Shown here: positions 35,499 through 44,151 of the stretch, piece after piece
Layout: every line of letters begins with the position of its first letter
Numbering within the stretch: the first letter of the stretch is position 1
Position numbers and translations under genes: made by a program
The notes under the pieces: generated by a model
Told to the model about the DNA's origin: nothing
The model's database searches: none
What the model saw: only the letters and a program-made list of their open reading frames with translations
Source of the DNA: JAYZBC01 sp036339375
GTDB taxonomy: Bacteria; Pseudomonadota; Alphaproteobacteria; MPNO01; UBA2964
Direction: 5' to 3'
DNA: 64,000 nucleotides
Assembly: GCA_036339375.1 (NCBI GenBank)
Contig: JAYZBC010000071.1
Location: 1 to 64,000, forward strand

Positions 35499-35508
35499 GG
35501 CTATCACG

Positions 35509-36114
35509 ATGATAGCTAAACTCATCGGTGTTTTGGATTCATTAGGTGAAGACAGTGTAATAATTGAAGTGTCTGGCGTTGGCTATTTGGTTTTTTGTTC
35601 ATCTCGTACTTTACGTTCATTTGGCAAACTTGGTGATCCTCTCACGCTTTTTATAGAAACGCATGTACGTGAGGACCATATCCATTTATATGGATTTTTA
35701 GATTCGTCCGAACATGAATGGTTTCGTTTATTAACCACTGTACAGGGCGTAGGAGCAAAAGTGGCGCTCGCTGTTCTTGGTACTTTGACCCCTAAAGAAC
35801 TGGAGAATGCGTTTTTAACAGAAGACAAAGCGTTATTGACAAGGGCGCCAGGCGTTGGACAACGTTTAGCAGTAAGATTATTAGCAGAATTACGTGACAA
35901 AGTTTCTGGATTTGGAGTGTTGTCCGTTAAAAATTCTTTGGGCAAGGTTGTTGATAGTTCGGGCCCTATCAGTGATGCAGTGTCAGCATTAATGAATTTG
36001 GGTTATGGCCGAGCTGCGGCTTTTGGAGCTGTATCCCATGCCGCCCAAGCATTAAGTGGAAAAATTACTGTGGAGACCCTGGTAAAGGCCGGGTTGCAGG
36101 AGTTAAGCGCGTGA
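35509..36114 (+). CDS. ruvA: Holliday junction branch migration protein RuvA
   Basis: 201 residues from the ATG at 35509, 10 bp after ruvC. The N-terminal OB domain (MIAKLIGVLDSLGEDSVIIE), the helix-hairpin-helix segments VQGVGAKVALAVLG and APGVGQRLAVRLLAEL, and the flexible-linked C-terminal domain III (SDAVSALMNLGYGRAAA) are in order. It binds the junction as a tetramer and recruits RuvB. The stop overlaps the ruvB start by 4 bp (GTGA). Confidence 0.95.
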   Translation: MIAKLIGVLDSLGEDSVIIEVSGVGYLVFCSSRTLRSFGKLGDPLTLFIETHVREDHIHLYGFLDSSEHEWFRLLTTVQGVGAKVALAVLGTLTPKELENAFLTEDKALLTRAPGVGQRLAVRLLAELRDKVSGFGVLSVKNSLGKVVDSSGPISDAVSALMNLGYGRAAAFGAVSHAAQALSGKITVETLVKAGLQELSA

Positions 36115-37169
36115 ATGAAGGTCGTATAATTGGAACAGAATCTGCTAACGAAGACCAAGTTGAAATTTCTCTCAGGCCTCAAACTTTAGATGACTTTATA
36201 GGTCAACCAAAATTACGAAATAATTTGAGGATTTTTATAAACGCTGCTCGGTCACGCGGTGAAGCGTTAGATCATGTTTTGTTTTATGGTCCCCCCGGGT
36301 TGGGTAAAACAACATTAGCGCAAATTGTTGCTCGTGAACTTAATGTTGGATTTCGGGCAACCTCAGGCCCTGTCATTGCCAAGCCAGGAGATTTGGCAGC
36401 AATTCTGACGAATTTAGAAGCAAAAGATGTTCTTTTCATTGACGAAATTCACCGCCTTTCACCTATAGTAGAGGAAATTTTGTATCCTGCTATAGAAGAT
36501 TACAAATTGGACCTCGTCATAGGTGAAGGCCCTGCGGCGCGTTCAGTTAGAATTGATCTGCAGCCATTCACTCTAATTGGTGCCACGACAAGGTCAGGCT
36601 TGATTACCACACCCCTGCGTGAACGTTTTGGCATCCCGCTCCGTTTAAATTTCTACTCAGCAGAAGAACTTGAAGAAGTAGTATGTCGTGCAGCCCGCTT
36701 ATTGGATCTGTCACTAACTGGAGATGGAGCTTCTGAAATTGCGAGACGTGCACGGGGGACACCACGGGTAGCGGGAAGGTTACTGCGTCGCGTTCGAGAT
36801 TTTGCTGTAGTTGGTAAAAAAAATTCTGTAGACTCTATAATGGCAGATTCGGCGCTCGGACATTTGGAGGTTGATAGCCTTGGGCTCGATGCCATGGATC
36901 GCCGTTACCTTCATTGTATAGCTAAAAATTATGGTGGTGGACCAGTGGGGGTAGAAAATCTGTCAGCGGCTTTGTCAGAGGAACGTGATGCAATTGAAGA
37001 CGTGATAGAACCGTTTCTAATTCAACAGGGCTTAGTTCAACGCACATCAAGGGGGCGGTTGCTAACTCAGTTGGGATTTTCTCACATTGGTCTAAAACCA
37101 AAGAAGAATTCAATTGACCAATTAAATTTTTTAAATGAAGAAAAGGATACAAAAGCTAGAAATAATTAA
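36111..37169 (+). CDS. ruvB: Holliday junction branch migration ATPase RuvB
   Basis: 352-residue AAA+ ATPase. Start GTG at 36111 overlapping ruvA. Segments: LRPQTLDDFIGQ, Walker A GPPGLGKTT near residue 63, Walker B DVLFIDEIHRLS, sensor GATTRSGLITTPLRERFG, and the C-terminal winged helix (ENLSAALSEERDAIEDVIEPFL, then RTSRGR). Hexameric motor for branch migration. The last 20 residues are a Lys/Asn-rich tail. No ybgC thioesterase gene follows, although that gene commonly sits between ruvB and tolQ. Confidence 0.96.
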   Translation: MNEGRIIGTESANEDQVEISLRPQTLDDFIGQPKLRNNLRIFINAARSRGEALDHVLFYGPPGLGKTTLAQIVARELNVGFRATSGPVIAKPGDLAAILTNLEAKDVLFIDEIHRLSPIVEEILYPAIEDYKLDLVIGEGPAARSVRIDLQPFTLIGATTRSGLITTPLRERFGIPLRLNFYSAEELEEVVCRAARLLDLSLTGDGASEIARRARGTPRVAGRLLRRVRDFAVVGKKNSVDSIMADSALGHLEVDSLGLDAMDRRYLHCIAKNYGGGPVGVENLSAALSEERDAIEDVIEPFLIQQGLVQRTSRGRLLTQLGFSHIGLKPKKNSIDQLNFLNEEKDTKARNN

Positions 37170-37475
37170 AGTTCCCGGTTTGAAACGTATGTGTTGGTCA
37201 TTGCGTAATAAATTGGTTCTTTAACCTTGAATTTTGGTTGGAAGACAAGGCAAGAGCATGAATCTCGCTGTATTTAAGTAGTTATGTGATGCAAGTTTTA
37301 TACAATAGGAATATTTTTGGTAAAAAAGATATTCAGGGGCAAATTTTGGGAAAATTAGGGTTTTAAGGGATATTATTTGGATTCAAAAGAACAAGTCTAC
37401 TTTAGTGGTGAATATGATTTTATGACGCAATGTTGCCACTTTTTGTAAATATGGTCGCCCATAGGTAAGGAAAAA
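37170..37475. other. 306-bp gap between ruvB and tolQ
   Basis: No coding frame, tRNA or terminator with a GC stem is visible. It contains AATTTT/AAAATT arms around GGG near 37340-37354 and presumably the tol promoter. The ybgC gene expected here in many Proteobacteria is missing. Confidence 0.45.
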
Positions 37476-38201
37476 ATGGAACAAACAGAAATTTCATCTG
37501 CCACATTAACGGGCTCAATGACGAACGATTTATCAATCTTGGGATTGTTTGTTGAGGCTGATTTTATCGTAAAGATTGTAATGGTAATTTTGATTTTTGC
37601 TTCTTTTTGGTGTTGGGCGATAATTTTTGAAAAAATCTTGCGTTTTCGAAGGCTGTGGGGACAGGCCGATCAGTTTGAGGAAAAATTCTGGTCGGGGGGT
37701 TCTCTCGAAGAGCTATACGACGGAATAAATGAACACCCTTATGACCCCATGTCCTCAGTTTTTGTTGCTGCGATGAGCGAATGGCGTAGATCTGCCTCCA
37801 AAGGGCTGGGAGGAATTACCCAAAAAACCGGTTTGACGCAGAGAATTGAACGCGTAATGCAGGTAACGATGGGAAGAGAAATGGATGGCTTAGAAAAAAA
37901 TATGACTTTTCTTGCCTCCGTTGGTTCAACGGCGCCATTCATAGGTTTGTTTGGAACAGTATGGGGTATAATGAATAGCTTTCAAGCTATCGCACAATCC
38001 AAGGATACTTCGTTAGCTGTTGTTGCGCCAGGAATTGCAGAAGCGCTCTTTGCAACGGCACTTGGCCTTGTAGCGGCTATTCCCGCAGTTGTTGCATATA
38101 ATAAATTTTCCACTGATTTGGCACGCTATGCTTCACGACTAGAATCTTTCGCCAATGAATTTAGCGATATTTTGTCTCGTGAGTTCGAAGGGACTCCTTA
38201 A
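37476..38201 (+). CDS. tolQ: Tol-Pal system proton channel TolQ
   Basis: 241 residues, three membrane helices: about 27-50, 137-160 and 180-200. The GSTAPFIGLFGTVWGIMNSF and GIAEALFATALGLVAAIPAVVAYN segments are the TolQ/ExbB channel. The ATG follows GTAAGGAAAAA. It forms the pentameric channel around TolR in the inner membrane, powering TolA. First gene of tolQ-tolR-tolA-tolB-pal-cpoB, with gaps of 2 and 3 bp to the next genes. Confidence 0.96.
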   Translation: MEQTEISSATLTGSMTNDLSILGLFVEADFIVKIVMVILIFASFWCWAIIFEKILRFRRLWGQADQFEEKFWSGGSLEELYDGINEHPYDPMSSVFVAAMSEWRRSASKGLGGITQKTGLTQRIERVMQVTMGREMDGLEKNMTFLASVGSTAPFIGLFGTVWGIMNSFQAIAQSKDTSLAVVAPGIAEALFATALGLVAAIPAVVAYNKFSTDLARYASRLESFANEFSDILSREFEGTP

Positions 38202-38203
38202 AA

Positions 38204-38686
38204 ATGGCGATGGACTTTGGGTCAAAAGGTCGATCAATCGGAAGCTTGCCTGGCAGTAAATTTCGTCGAAAACCAATGAGTCAAATAAATGTCACACCTT
38301 TTGTTGATGTAATGCTGGTCTTACTTATAGTTTTTATGGTGACGGCACCCCTACTTACGGTTGGTGTAACCGTTGATTTGCCAAAAACCGCTGCAAGCCG
38401 CATTGTGGGTCAGGATGAACCACTTGTAGTAACCATCAATGAGCGAGGAAAGATTTTTCTTCAAAACACAGAAGTCACAATCGAACAGTTAGTACCGCGT
38501 TTGAAGGCAATAAACGAAAATCGTTTAGGAAGCCGAATCTTCTTACGTGGTGACAAAACAATTGCCTACGGTCAAGTTATGCAGGTTATGGGTACCCTTA
38601 ACCAATCTGGTTTTAAGCGGGTTGCATTAATTACACAAAGACCTAGGGGGGAAAAATATATACAACGTCACCGGGGACCACGGTGA
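38204..38686 (+). CDS. tolR: Tol-Pal system protein TolR
   Basis: 160 residues with one membrane helix (about 30-50). INVTPFVDVMLVLLIVFMVT contains the proton-carrying Asp of the ExbD/TolR family. The periplasmic domain follows (PLVVTINERGKIFL, then GDKTIAYGQVMQVM). Starts 2 bp after tolQ. Confidence 0.95.
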   Translation: MAMDFGSKGRSIGSLPGSKFRRKPMSQINVTPFVDVMLVLLIVFMVTAPLLTVGVTVDLPKTAASRIVGQDEPLVVTINERGKIFLQNTEVTIEQLVPRLKAINENRLGSRIFLRGDKTIAYGQVMQVMGTLNQSGFKRVALITQRPRGEKYIQRHRGPR

Positions 38687-38689
38687 TAA

Positions 38690-39616
38690 ATGCGTCGCGC
38701 CATTATTTTTTCTGGAATATTACACGTACTGGCAGTTGGTCTAGCTTATTTTGGTTTACCCGAACTTTTTGATCCACCAATGTTGGAGGAAGTTCCTACC
38801 TTGTCTGTTGATTTGGTTACCCAAAATGAAATTGCCGAAATTAATCCAGTTCAACGTCAGGCACCTAAAAAAATCGTTGAGAAACTCCCCAATATTCCTA
38901 AAGTACCTATACCCAAATTAATGAAAAGCAATAACTTGGAACCTGTATTAAAATCTGAAACTGTAAGTAAAACCCCTGAACCACAACCGGAACCAAAACC
39001 AAAACCAAACCTTAAACCTAAACCTAAACCTAAACCAAACCTTAAAACTAAACCTAAACCTAAACCAAAACCAAAACCCAGGATAAAAAAAACAAAGAAG
39101 AAAAAGGTAAAAATAGTTAAATTAGCACCTAAACCTAAACGAAAACCCAAGCCGCCCCCTGATGAATTTCAGAAACTTTTAAAAAATTTAACAACACCTA
39201 AAAAATTAGCGTTAAAATTTGATAAAACTAAGAAGGAATCCACTCAAAACAAGGACATTGGTTCAGGGAAAAAAACATCTTCAATTCTGGGCAGAAATTT
39301 AAAGTTTGAATTGGCTAAACTCGTACAAAAACAAATTAGGGATTGTTGGAATATTCCGGGCGGTGCGAAGGATGTGCAAAACATGCAAATTAGTGTGAGA
39401 ATAAGGCTTAGGCGTGACGGGTCACTGTTGAGCCCACCACGAGTTATTGATAGTAAAGTGTTTGATGATTACGAATTTTATAGCGTCGTTGCTGAGAGTG
39501 CAGTGAGAGCACTTTTGAATCCGAAATGTAGCCCTTTGCATTTGCCGTATAAACATTACGATATTTGGAAGGATATTATTTTTAGTTTTAATCCAGGCGA
39601 GGCACTCGGGAGATAA
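38690..39616 (+). CDS. tolA: Tol-Pal system protein TolA with Pro-Lys rod
   Basis: 308 residues. One N-terminal membrane helix (about 3-20), then a periplasmic region whose residues about 100-165 are an extended Pro-Lys repeat in place of the Ala-rich helix of E. coli TolA. The C-terminal globular domain (about 205-305) shows QKQIRDCWNIPGGAKD, VRIRLRRDGSLLSPP and a conserved Cys pair (DCWN, NPKCSPL). It links the inner-membrane motor to TolB/Pal. Many consecutive prolines are avoided by alternation with Lys, but the PPP at the end of the rod would need EF-P. Confidence 0.92.
   Translation: MRRAIIFSGILHVLAVGLAYFGLPELFDPPMLEEVPTLSVDLVTQNEIAEINPVQRQAPKKIVEKLPNIPKVPIPKLMKSNNLEPVLKSETVSKTPEPQPEPKPKPNLKPKPKPKPNLKTKPKPKPKPKPRIKKTKKKKVKIVKLAPKPKRKPKPPPDEFQKLLKNLTTPKKLALKFDKTKKESTQNKDIGSGKKTSSILGRNLKFELAKLVQKQIRDCWNIPGGAKDVQNMQISVRIRLRRDGSLLSPPRVIDSKVFDDYEFYSVVAESAVRALLNPKCSPLHLPYKHYDIWKDIIFSFNPGEALGR
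38990..39100 (+). repeat. In-frame hexanucleotide repeats encoding Lys-Pro in tolA
   Basis: About a hundred bases of near-tandem AAACCT/AAACCA units coding alternating Lys-Pro, with an imperfect longer duplication containing KPNLK twice. Such tracts are prone to slippage in units of two residues, so rod length may vary among strains. Confidence 0.8.
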
Positions 39617-39641
39617 AAATATTCAATATTGAAGAGAAAGA

Positions 39642-40976
39642 ATGACAAAATTTAATTTAAACAGCAGGCTCTATTTTCGGTCGTTTTTGATTTTTTTGAT
39701 GTTATTGCCATTTGGAGTTCAAGCAGAACTCAGGGTAGATATCACTCAGGGCAAAATTCAACCTCTTCCTATCGCTATATCGGACTTTTTTGGTGATGAT
39801 GAGCGTTCTAGAGGATTAGGACAAGACATAGCTCGAGTGGTTGGGGCAGATCTGGAACGTTCTGGATTATTTCGTTTGATTGATCCAAAGGCTTTTATAC
39901 AAGGGAGGAGTTCCCTCCGTGTCCGTCCACAGTTCCCTTCTTGGCGCCAGATAAATGCGGAAGCGCTAGTTGTAGGGAAAACGAAAATTAAGGTTGATGG
40001 ACAACTCAGAGTAGAATTTCGTGTATGGGATGTATTCGCAAGCAAACCTCTAATCGGTCTAGGTGTGGATACAAAACCTCGAAACTGGCGCCGTGTAGCG
40101 CATATTATTGCTGATAGGATTTACCAGAGAATCACGGGTGAACAGGGCTATTTTGATACACGTGTGGTTTATGTTGCTGAGTCCGGGCCAGCGACACGGC
40201 GAATAAAACGGCTTGCCATAATGGATCAAGATGGGTTCAATCATCGCTATCTGACTAGCCGAGGCGAATATGTCCTAACGCCGAGATTTTCTCCTACCAA
40301 ACAAGAAATTGCATATTTGGAGTTCCGTGGACGTAAAGCGCGAGTGTATATATTGAATATAGACAATCAAAAGCGCGAAATGCTTGGTGATTTTAAAGGT
40401 ATGACATATGCACCAAGATTCTCCCCAGACGGAAATCAGGTAATTATGTCCATGGCTGAAGATGGAAATTCTGACATCTTTATGATGGATCTATCTACAC
40501 GCCGGGTTAGCCGATTTACAGTACACCCATCAATTGATACATCACCATGCTACTCTCCTGATGGTCGAAGGGTGGTGTTTAATTCTGACCGGGGCGGTAA
40601 ACCGCAACTATATGTGATTGGTGCAAAAGGTGGTAAGGCAAAAAGAATAAGTTTTGGGAATGGCCGTTATTCCACTCCTGTGTGGTCGCCTCGTGGAGAT
40701 TTAATTGCCTTTACTAAAATTTTGAGTGGGCGGTTTTATATTGGAGTGATGAGGCCCGATGGAAGTGGTGAAAGGTTGTTGGCAGAAGGCTTTAAAGTTG
40801 AAGGCCCAACTTGGTCACCAAATGGCAGAGTTTTGATGTTCTTTCGTCAAGGACCTTCTGGCAAAGGAGGTGGAAAGCCAAAATTATTCTCAATCGACTT
40901 AACAGGTTATAATGAACGTCAAATAAAAACACCAAATTTTGCTTCAGATCCTGCTTGGTCACCACCCAAACGTTAA
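39642..40976 (+). CDS. tolB: Tol-Pal system periplasmic protein TolB
   Basis: 444 residues. A signal peptide ends near residue 29 (FLMLLPFGVQA, then ELRVDITQG, giving an AxA-like cleavage). The N-terminal domain (LPIAISDFFG) is followed by a six-bladed beta-propeller with repeated FSPDGNQVIMS, YSPDGRRVVFNSDRGG and WSPRGDLIAFT blades. Periplasmic partner of Pal and TolA. Confidence 0.96.
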   Translation: MTKFNLNSRLYFRSFLIFLMLLPFGVQAELRVDITQGKIQPLPIAISDFFGDDERSRGLGQDIARVVGADLERSGLFRLIDPKAFIQGRSSLRVRPQFPSWRQINAEALVVGKTKIKVDGQLRVEFRVWDVFASKPLIGLGVDTKPRNWRRVAHIIADRIYQRITGEQGYFDTRVVYVAESGPATRRIKRLAIMDQDGFNHRYLTSRGEYVLTPRFSPTKQEIAYLEFRGRKARVYILNIDNQKREMLGDFKGMTYAPRFSPDGNQVIMSMAEDGNSDIFMMDLSTRRVSRFTVHPSIDTSPCYSPDGRRVVFNSDRGGKPQLYVIGAKGGKAKRISFGNGRYSTPVWSPRGDLIAFTKILSGRFYIGVMRPDGSGERLLAEGFKVEGPTWSPNGRVLMFFRQGPSGKGGGKPKLFSIDLTGYNERQIKTPNFASDPAWSPPKR

Positions 40977-41109
40977 AGAAAATTTGCTATGGTTTTATTT
41001 TAAGATTTCTTTTCAAACACTCTTATCTATTATGGGTAGAAGACTTTATTGAATCGCTTACTACGCCTATCTTTCGTAAACGCTTTGTTTAACTATAGGG
41101 AAGTTAAAA

Positions 41110-41646
41110 ATGTCCTGGAAACTTATTATCACGGTTTTGGCTGGCTTAGCTCTTGTTGCGTGTGAAACTACACCAGAGAGCACCGGGTCAACTACTGGGC
41201 TCGTTAAACCGAGTACGGAACAAAACACTGGTGTTTCTCCTTCAACCGGCACGCAAATTACAAGTTTAACGCCTCAATCAGATGTCCAAGCGGGCAGCCA
41301 AGAGGATCTAGTAACCAATGTGGGTGATAGAGTTTTTTTTGCTCTGGATAGCGTTGAACTGAGTGTTGAGGCAAGGACCACTCTTGAAAAACAGGCTATT
41401 TGGTTGCAACAAAATCTTTCCGTTGTTGCTACAATTGAAGGACATGCAGATGAAAGGGGAACTAGAGAATATAACCTTGCTCTTGGTGACCGGCGTGCGA
41501 CCGCTGCTCGTGATTACCTTGTAGCTCTTGGCATCAATCAGAACCGTATTCAAACTGTTAGCTTTGGCCTGGAACGTCCGGTTGATCCACGTTCGGTAGA
41601 AGAGGCATGGTCTAAAAACCGCCGGGGCGTAATGGTTGTGAATTAA
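41110..41646 (+). CDS. pal: Peptidoglycan-associated lipoprotein Pal
   Basis: 178 residues. Lipoprotein signal with the lipobox LVAC, Cys18 being the lipidated residue; a Ser/Thr-rich linker to about residue 70; and an OmpA domain at about 75-178 (VFFALDSVELSVEA, EGHADERGTREYNLALGDRRA). Outer-membrane anchored, binds peptidoglycan and TolB. It has its own 133-bp upstream gap, so a separate promoter is possible. Confidence 0.96.
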   Translation: MSWKLIITVLAGLALVACETTPESTGSTTGLVKPSTEQNTGVSPSTGTQITSLTPQSDVQAGSQEDLVTNVGDRVFFALDSVELSVEARTTLEKQAIWLQQNLSVVATIEGHADERGTREYNLALGDRRATAARDYLVALGINQNRIQTVSFGLERPVDPRSVEEAWSKNRRGVMVVN

Positions 41647-41690
41647 CCGTTTGAAATGTCAAGATTTAGATACCCTTATCGTAGTAGTAA

Positions 41691-42689
41691 ATGGTTGCAT
41701 TGAAAAAGGCTGGGTATATGTTTTTGCGGCATAAATCGTTGGCTTTTTTGGTTGGGATTGTTTTATTTTTTGGAATTGTAGCCCATTTTACCTCCTCAGA
41801 GGCGCAAAATTCTGCGGAACAGGAAACATTGAATCGTCTGCAGAGAATGCAAAACGAATTAACAATCCTACAAAAATTTGTTTATCGTGGAAAAATTTCT
41901 CCAAAATCAAGAGGAATAGCCCCTTCTTCCTCGGTAAGTCCTTCTCATAATGTGGTTGCACGCCTTTCACTACGAATAACACAACTTGAGAATGAGATCC
42001 GTTCTCTGACTGGTCAGAATGAAGAATTATCTCATCAGTTAAGAATGTTAGGCACCAAGTTAGATAAAATGTACACTGACTTTGATTTTCGCCTCCGCAA
42101 ACCACCTAGCGAAAACAAAAAATCTGTTGATAAAATTAAAAAGACAAAAACAAAAATTACATCCACGACTTTGGCGGATAGTGCGAAACAAATAGAGGGC
42201 GCAAATAAGGGAGTAAAATTGTTAGGCAGAATTCAGGGAAAGACAGTTTCTGTTCAGCAGGGAAGTGGTTTACCTCCTCCACTAAAAGAAACTCCCAAAG
42301 AGACGTATGATCGAGGCCACATTTTAATTGTCAAAAAACGTAATTTTCCAGAAGCAGAGCGTGTATTTAGGTCCTTTATTGCAGAAAACAAAAAACATAA
42401 TTTAACACCTAACGCCTATTATTGGTTGGGTCGAACGTATTTTGTACGTGGAAAATTTGAAGATGCTGCTATAACCTTCGCGGAGGGTTTCCAATTATTC
42501 CCTTTCAGCAGCAAGGCACCGGTTACACTTCTTAATCTCGGGGTTTCTCTAACGAAGCTCGGTAAGGTTAGAGAAGCATGTACTACTTTTTCAAAACTTG
42601 GCAAAAATTATCCAAAAATGGGAGCATCTGTAAAAAGGTTGCTTATTCGCGAACAACAAAAATCAAAATGTCGGCGAAAATTCAGGTAA
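41691..42689 (+). CDS. cpoB: Tol-Pal associated protein CpoB (YbgF)
   Basis: 332 residues. An N-terminal hydrophobic segment (about 12-35) acts as export signal; coiled-coil heptads lie at about 40-115; a basic linker follows; and TPR-type repeats are at about 200-325 (GHILIVKKRNFPEAERVFRSF, NAYYWLGRTYFVRGKFEDAA, LLNLGVSLTKLGKVREAC). It coordinates Tol-Pal constriction with peptidoglycan synthesis in the periplasm. Longer than E. coli CpoB because of the linker. Confidence 0.9.
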   Translation: MVALKKAGYMFLRHKSLAFLVGIVLFFGIVAHFTSSEAQNSAEQETLNRLQRMQNELTILQKFVYRGKISPKSRGIAPSSSVSPSHNVVARLSLRITQLENEIRSLTGQNEELSHQLRMLGTKLDKMYTDFDFRLRKPPSENKKSVDKIKKTKTKITSTTLADSAKQIEGANKGVKLLGRIQGKTVSVQQGSGLPPPLKETPKETYDRGHILIVKKRNFPEAERVFRSFIAENKKHNLTPNAYYWLGRTYFVRGKFEDAAITFAEGFQLFPFSSKAPVTLLNLGVSLTKLGKVREACTTFSKLGKNYPKMGASVKRLLIREQQKSKCRRKFR

Positions 42690-42712
42690 TTTAGCATCTT
42701 TTATTAACGCTA

Positions 42713-44056
42713 ATGGGTAAATTAAAACACCTTTCTATAAGTAGAGCAGAATTTTCTGAATTAATGAAACCGTATGGACCATTTGAGCGGTGTCCCACGT
42801 TGGCGGTGGCGTATTCAGGAGGGGGTGATAGTACAGCCCTCCTTTTTTTGGCATATAGATGGGCACGACAACGAAGCGCCAAGGTTGTTGCCTTAACTGT
42901 TGACCACGGGTTAAGGCCGGAATCGAAACAGGAAGTATATATAGCCCAAAAACGGTGTCAAACATTAGGTATAGAGAGCCACCTGTTGCGTTGGCGTGCC
43001 CCGAAATTAAATTCTGGAATACAAAACGCTGCACGTGATGCACGGTATAGCTTGTTATCTCAATGGTGCAAGAAACAAAACATTTTACATCTGTTAGTCG
43101 CCCATAATTTAGAAGATCAAGCTGAAACAATTCTTCATCGGCTAGGTCGGCGTACTGGCTTGGACGGGCTAGTGGGTATACCTGCAATACGTGAAATGAA
43201 AAATATTCGTCTTGTTAGACCATGTATCAATGTGCCACGTCAGCGTTTGCGGGCAACTTTAACTGCAAATAACATTAAATGGTTAGAAGATCCCTCAAAT
43301 TACGACCCTTCTTATGCTCGCGTTCGATTAAGAAGGCTATTACCCATTTTAACAAAAGAACAAATTTCTCCGACTATGTTATCTGGAACTGCCAGGAGGT
43401 TAAGCTCAGTTCGTCGTTCGCTGGAGAGAAGTGTGTCAAAAGTCTTAGCAGAGAACGCCATGATGTTTCCAGAAGGTTATTGTCGAATTTCTCAAAAAGC
43501 ATTTTCGAATTCAGAAACAGAAGTTGCGCGTCGGATCTTGGAAACTTTGCTATGTTCTATTGGAGGGAACCTTTATCCACCAAAAGGAATAAAGGTGGAT
43601 AAGTTGCTCCAAACGTTAAAATACGAAAAGATTTTTAAACCCAAAACTTTGGGCGGATGTAAAATAGTTTTGAAAGAACAATATATTTTAATTTTTCGCG
43701 AAGCCAAGAGGTGTCAAAATACTATTATTCGCCCCGGGAAAACCACTTTTTGGGACGGCAGGTTTTTTGTTAAACTTGGAAAAACAAATAACATTTCAAT
43801 GAAAGACTATTTTCTAGGCTCACTTGGTGGTAAGTCAGGTACGAAAATTAATGAAATGATTGCTAAAATGGAAATCACTTGTGCTCCCAAAGATGTTTTA
43901 ATGGCACTCCCTGTAATTCGAGATATAGACGGTATTATCGGGTTACCCTATTTAGGTTATGGACGTAAAAAGGAAAAATCTGTTAGTTTGATACAGGTTT
44001 TTGTTCAGTTTTTACCACAGCGAGCAGTTACTGATGCAAACTTTTTTCTTGTTTAA
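42713..44056 (+). CDS. tilS: tRNA(Ile)-lysidine synthase
   Basis: 447 residues. The PP-loop ATP pyrophosphatase motif is AYSGGGDSTAL near residue 35; LTVDHGLRPES, HNLEDQAETILHRLGR and the WLEDPSNYDPSYARVRLR block are TilS-specific. It adds lysine to C34 of tRNA-Ile(CAU), essential for reading AUA. AUA codons are frequent in this AT-rich window. It follows cpoB by 23 bp. Confidence 0.94.
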   Translation: MGKLKHLSISRAEFSELMKPYGPFERCPTLAVAYSGGGDSTALLFLAYRWARQRSAKVVALTVDHGLRPESKQEVYIAQKRCQTLGIESHLLRWRAPKLNSGIQNAARDARYSLLSQWCKKQNILHLLVAHNLEDQAETILHRLGRRTGLDGLVGIPAIREMKNIRLVRPCINVPRQRLRATLTANNIKWLEDPSNYDPSYARVRLRRLLPILTKEQISPTMLSGTARRLSSVRRSLERSVSKVLAENAMMFPEGYCRISQKAFSNSETEVARRILETLLCSIGGNLYPPKGIKVDKLLQTLKYEKIFKPKTLGGCKIVLKEQYILIFREAKRCQNTIIRPGKTTFWDGRFFVKLGKTNNISMKDYFLGSLGGKSGTKINEMIAKMEITCAPKDVLMALPVIRDIDGIIGLPYLGYGRKKEKSVSLIQVFVQFLPQRAVTDANFFLV

Positions 44057-44151
44057 TTAGTTAAGATCACTATTTAAATCATTAAGATAACAATTTTTGA
44101 TTTAAATCAGAACTTGTAGCGGTGCAATATTACTAAATAAAGGTTATTATT

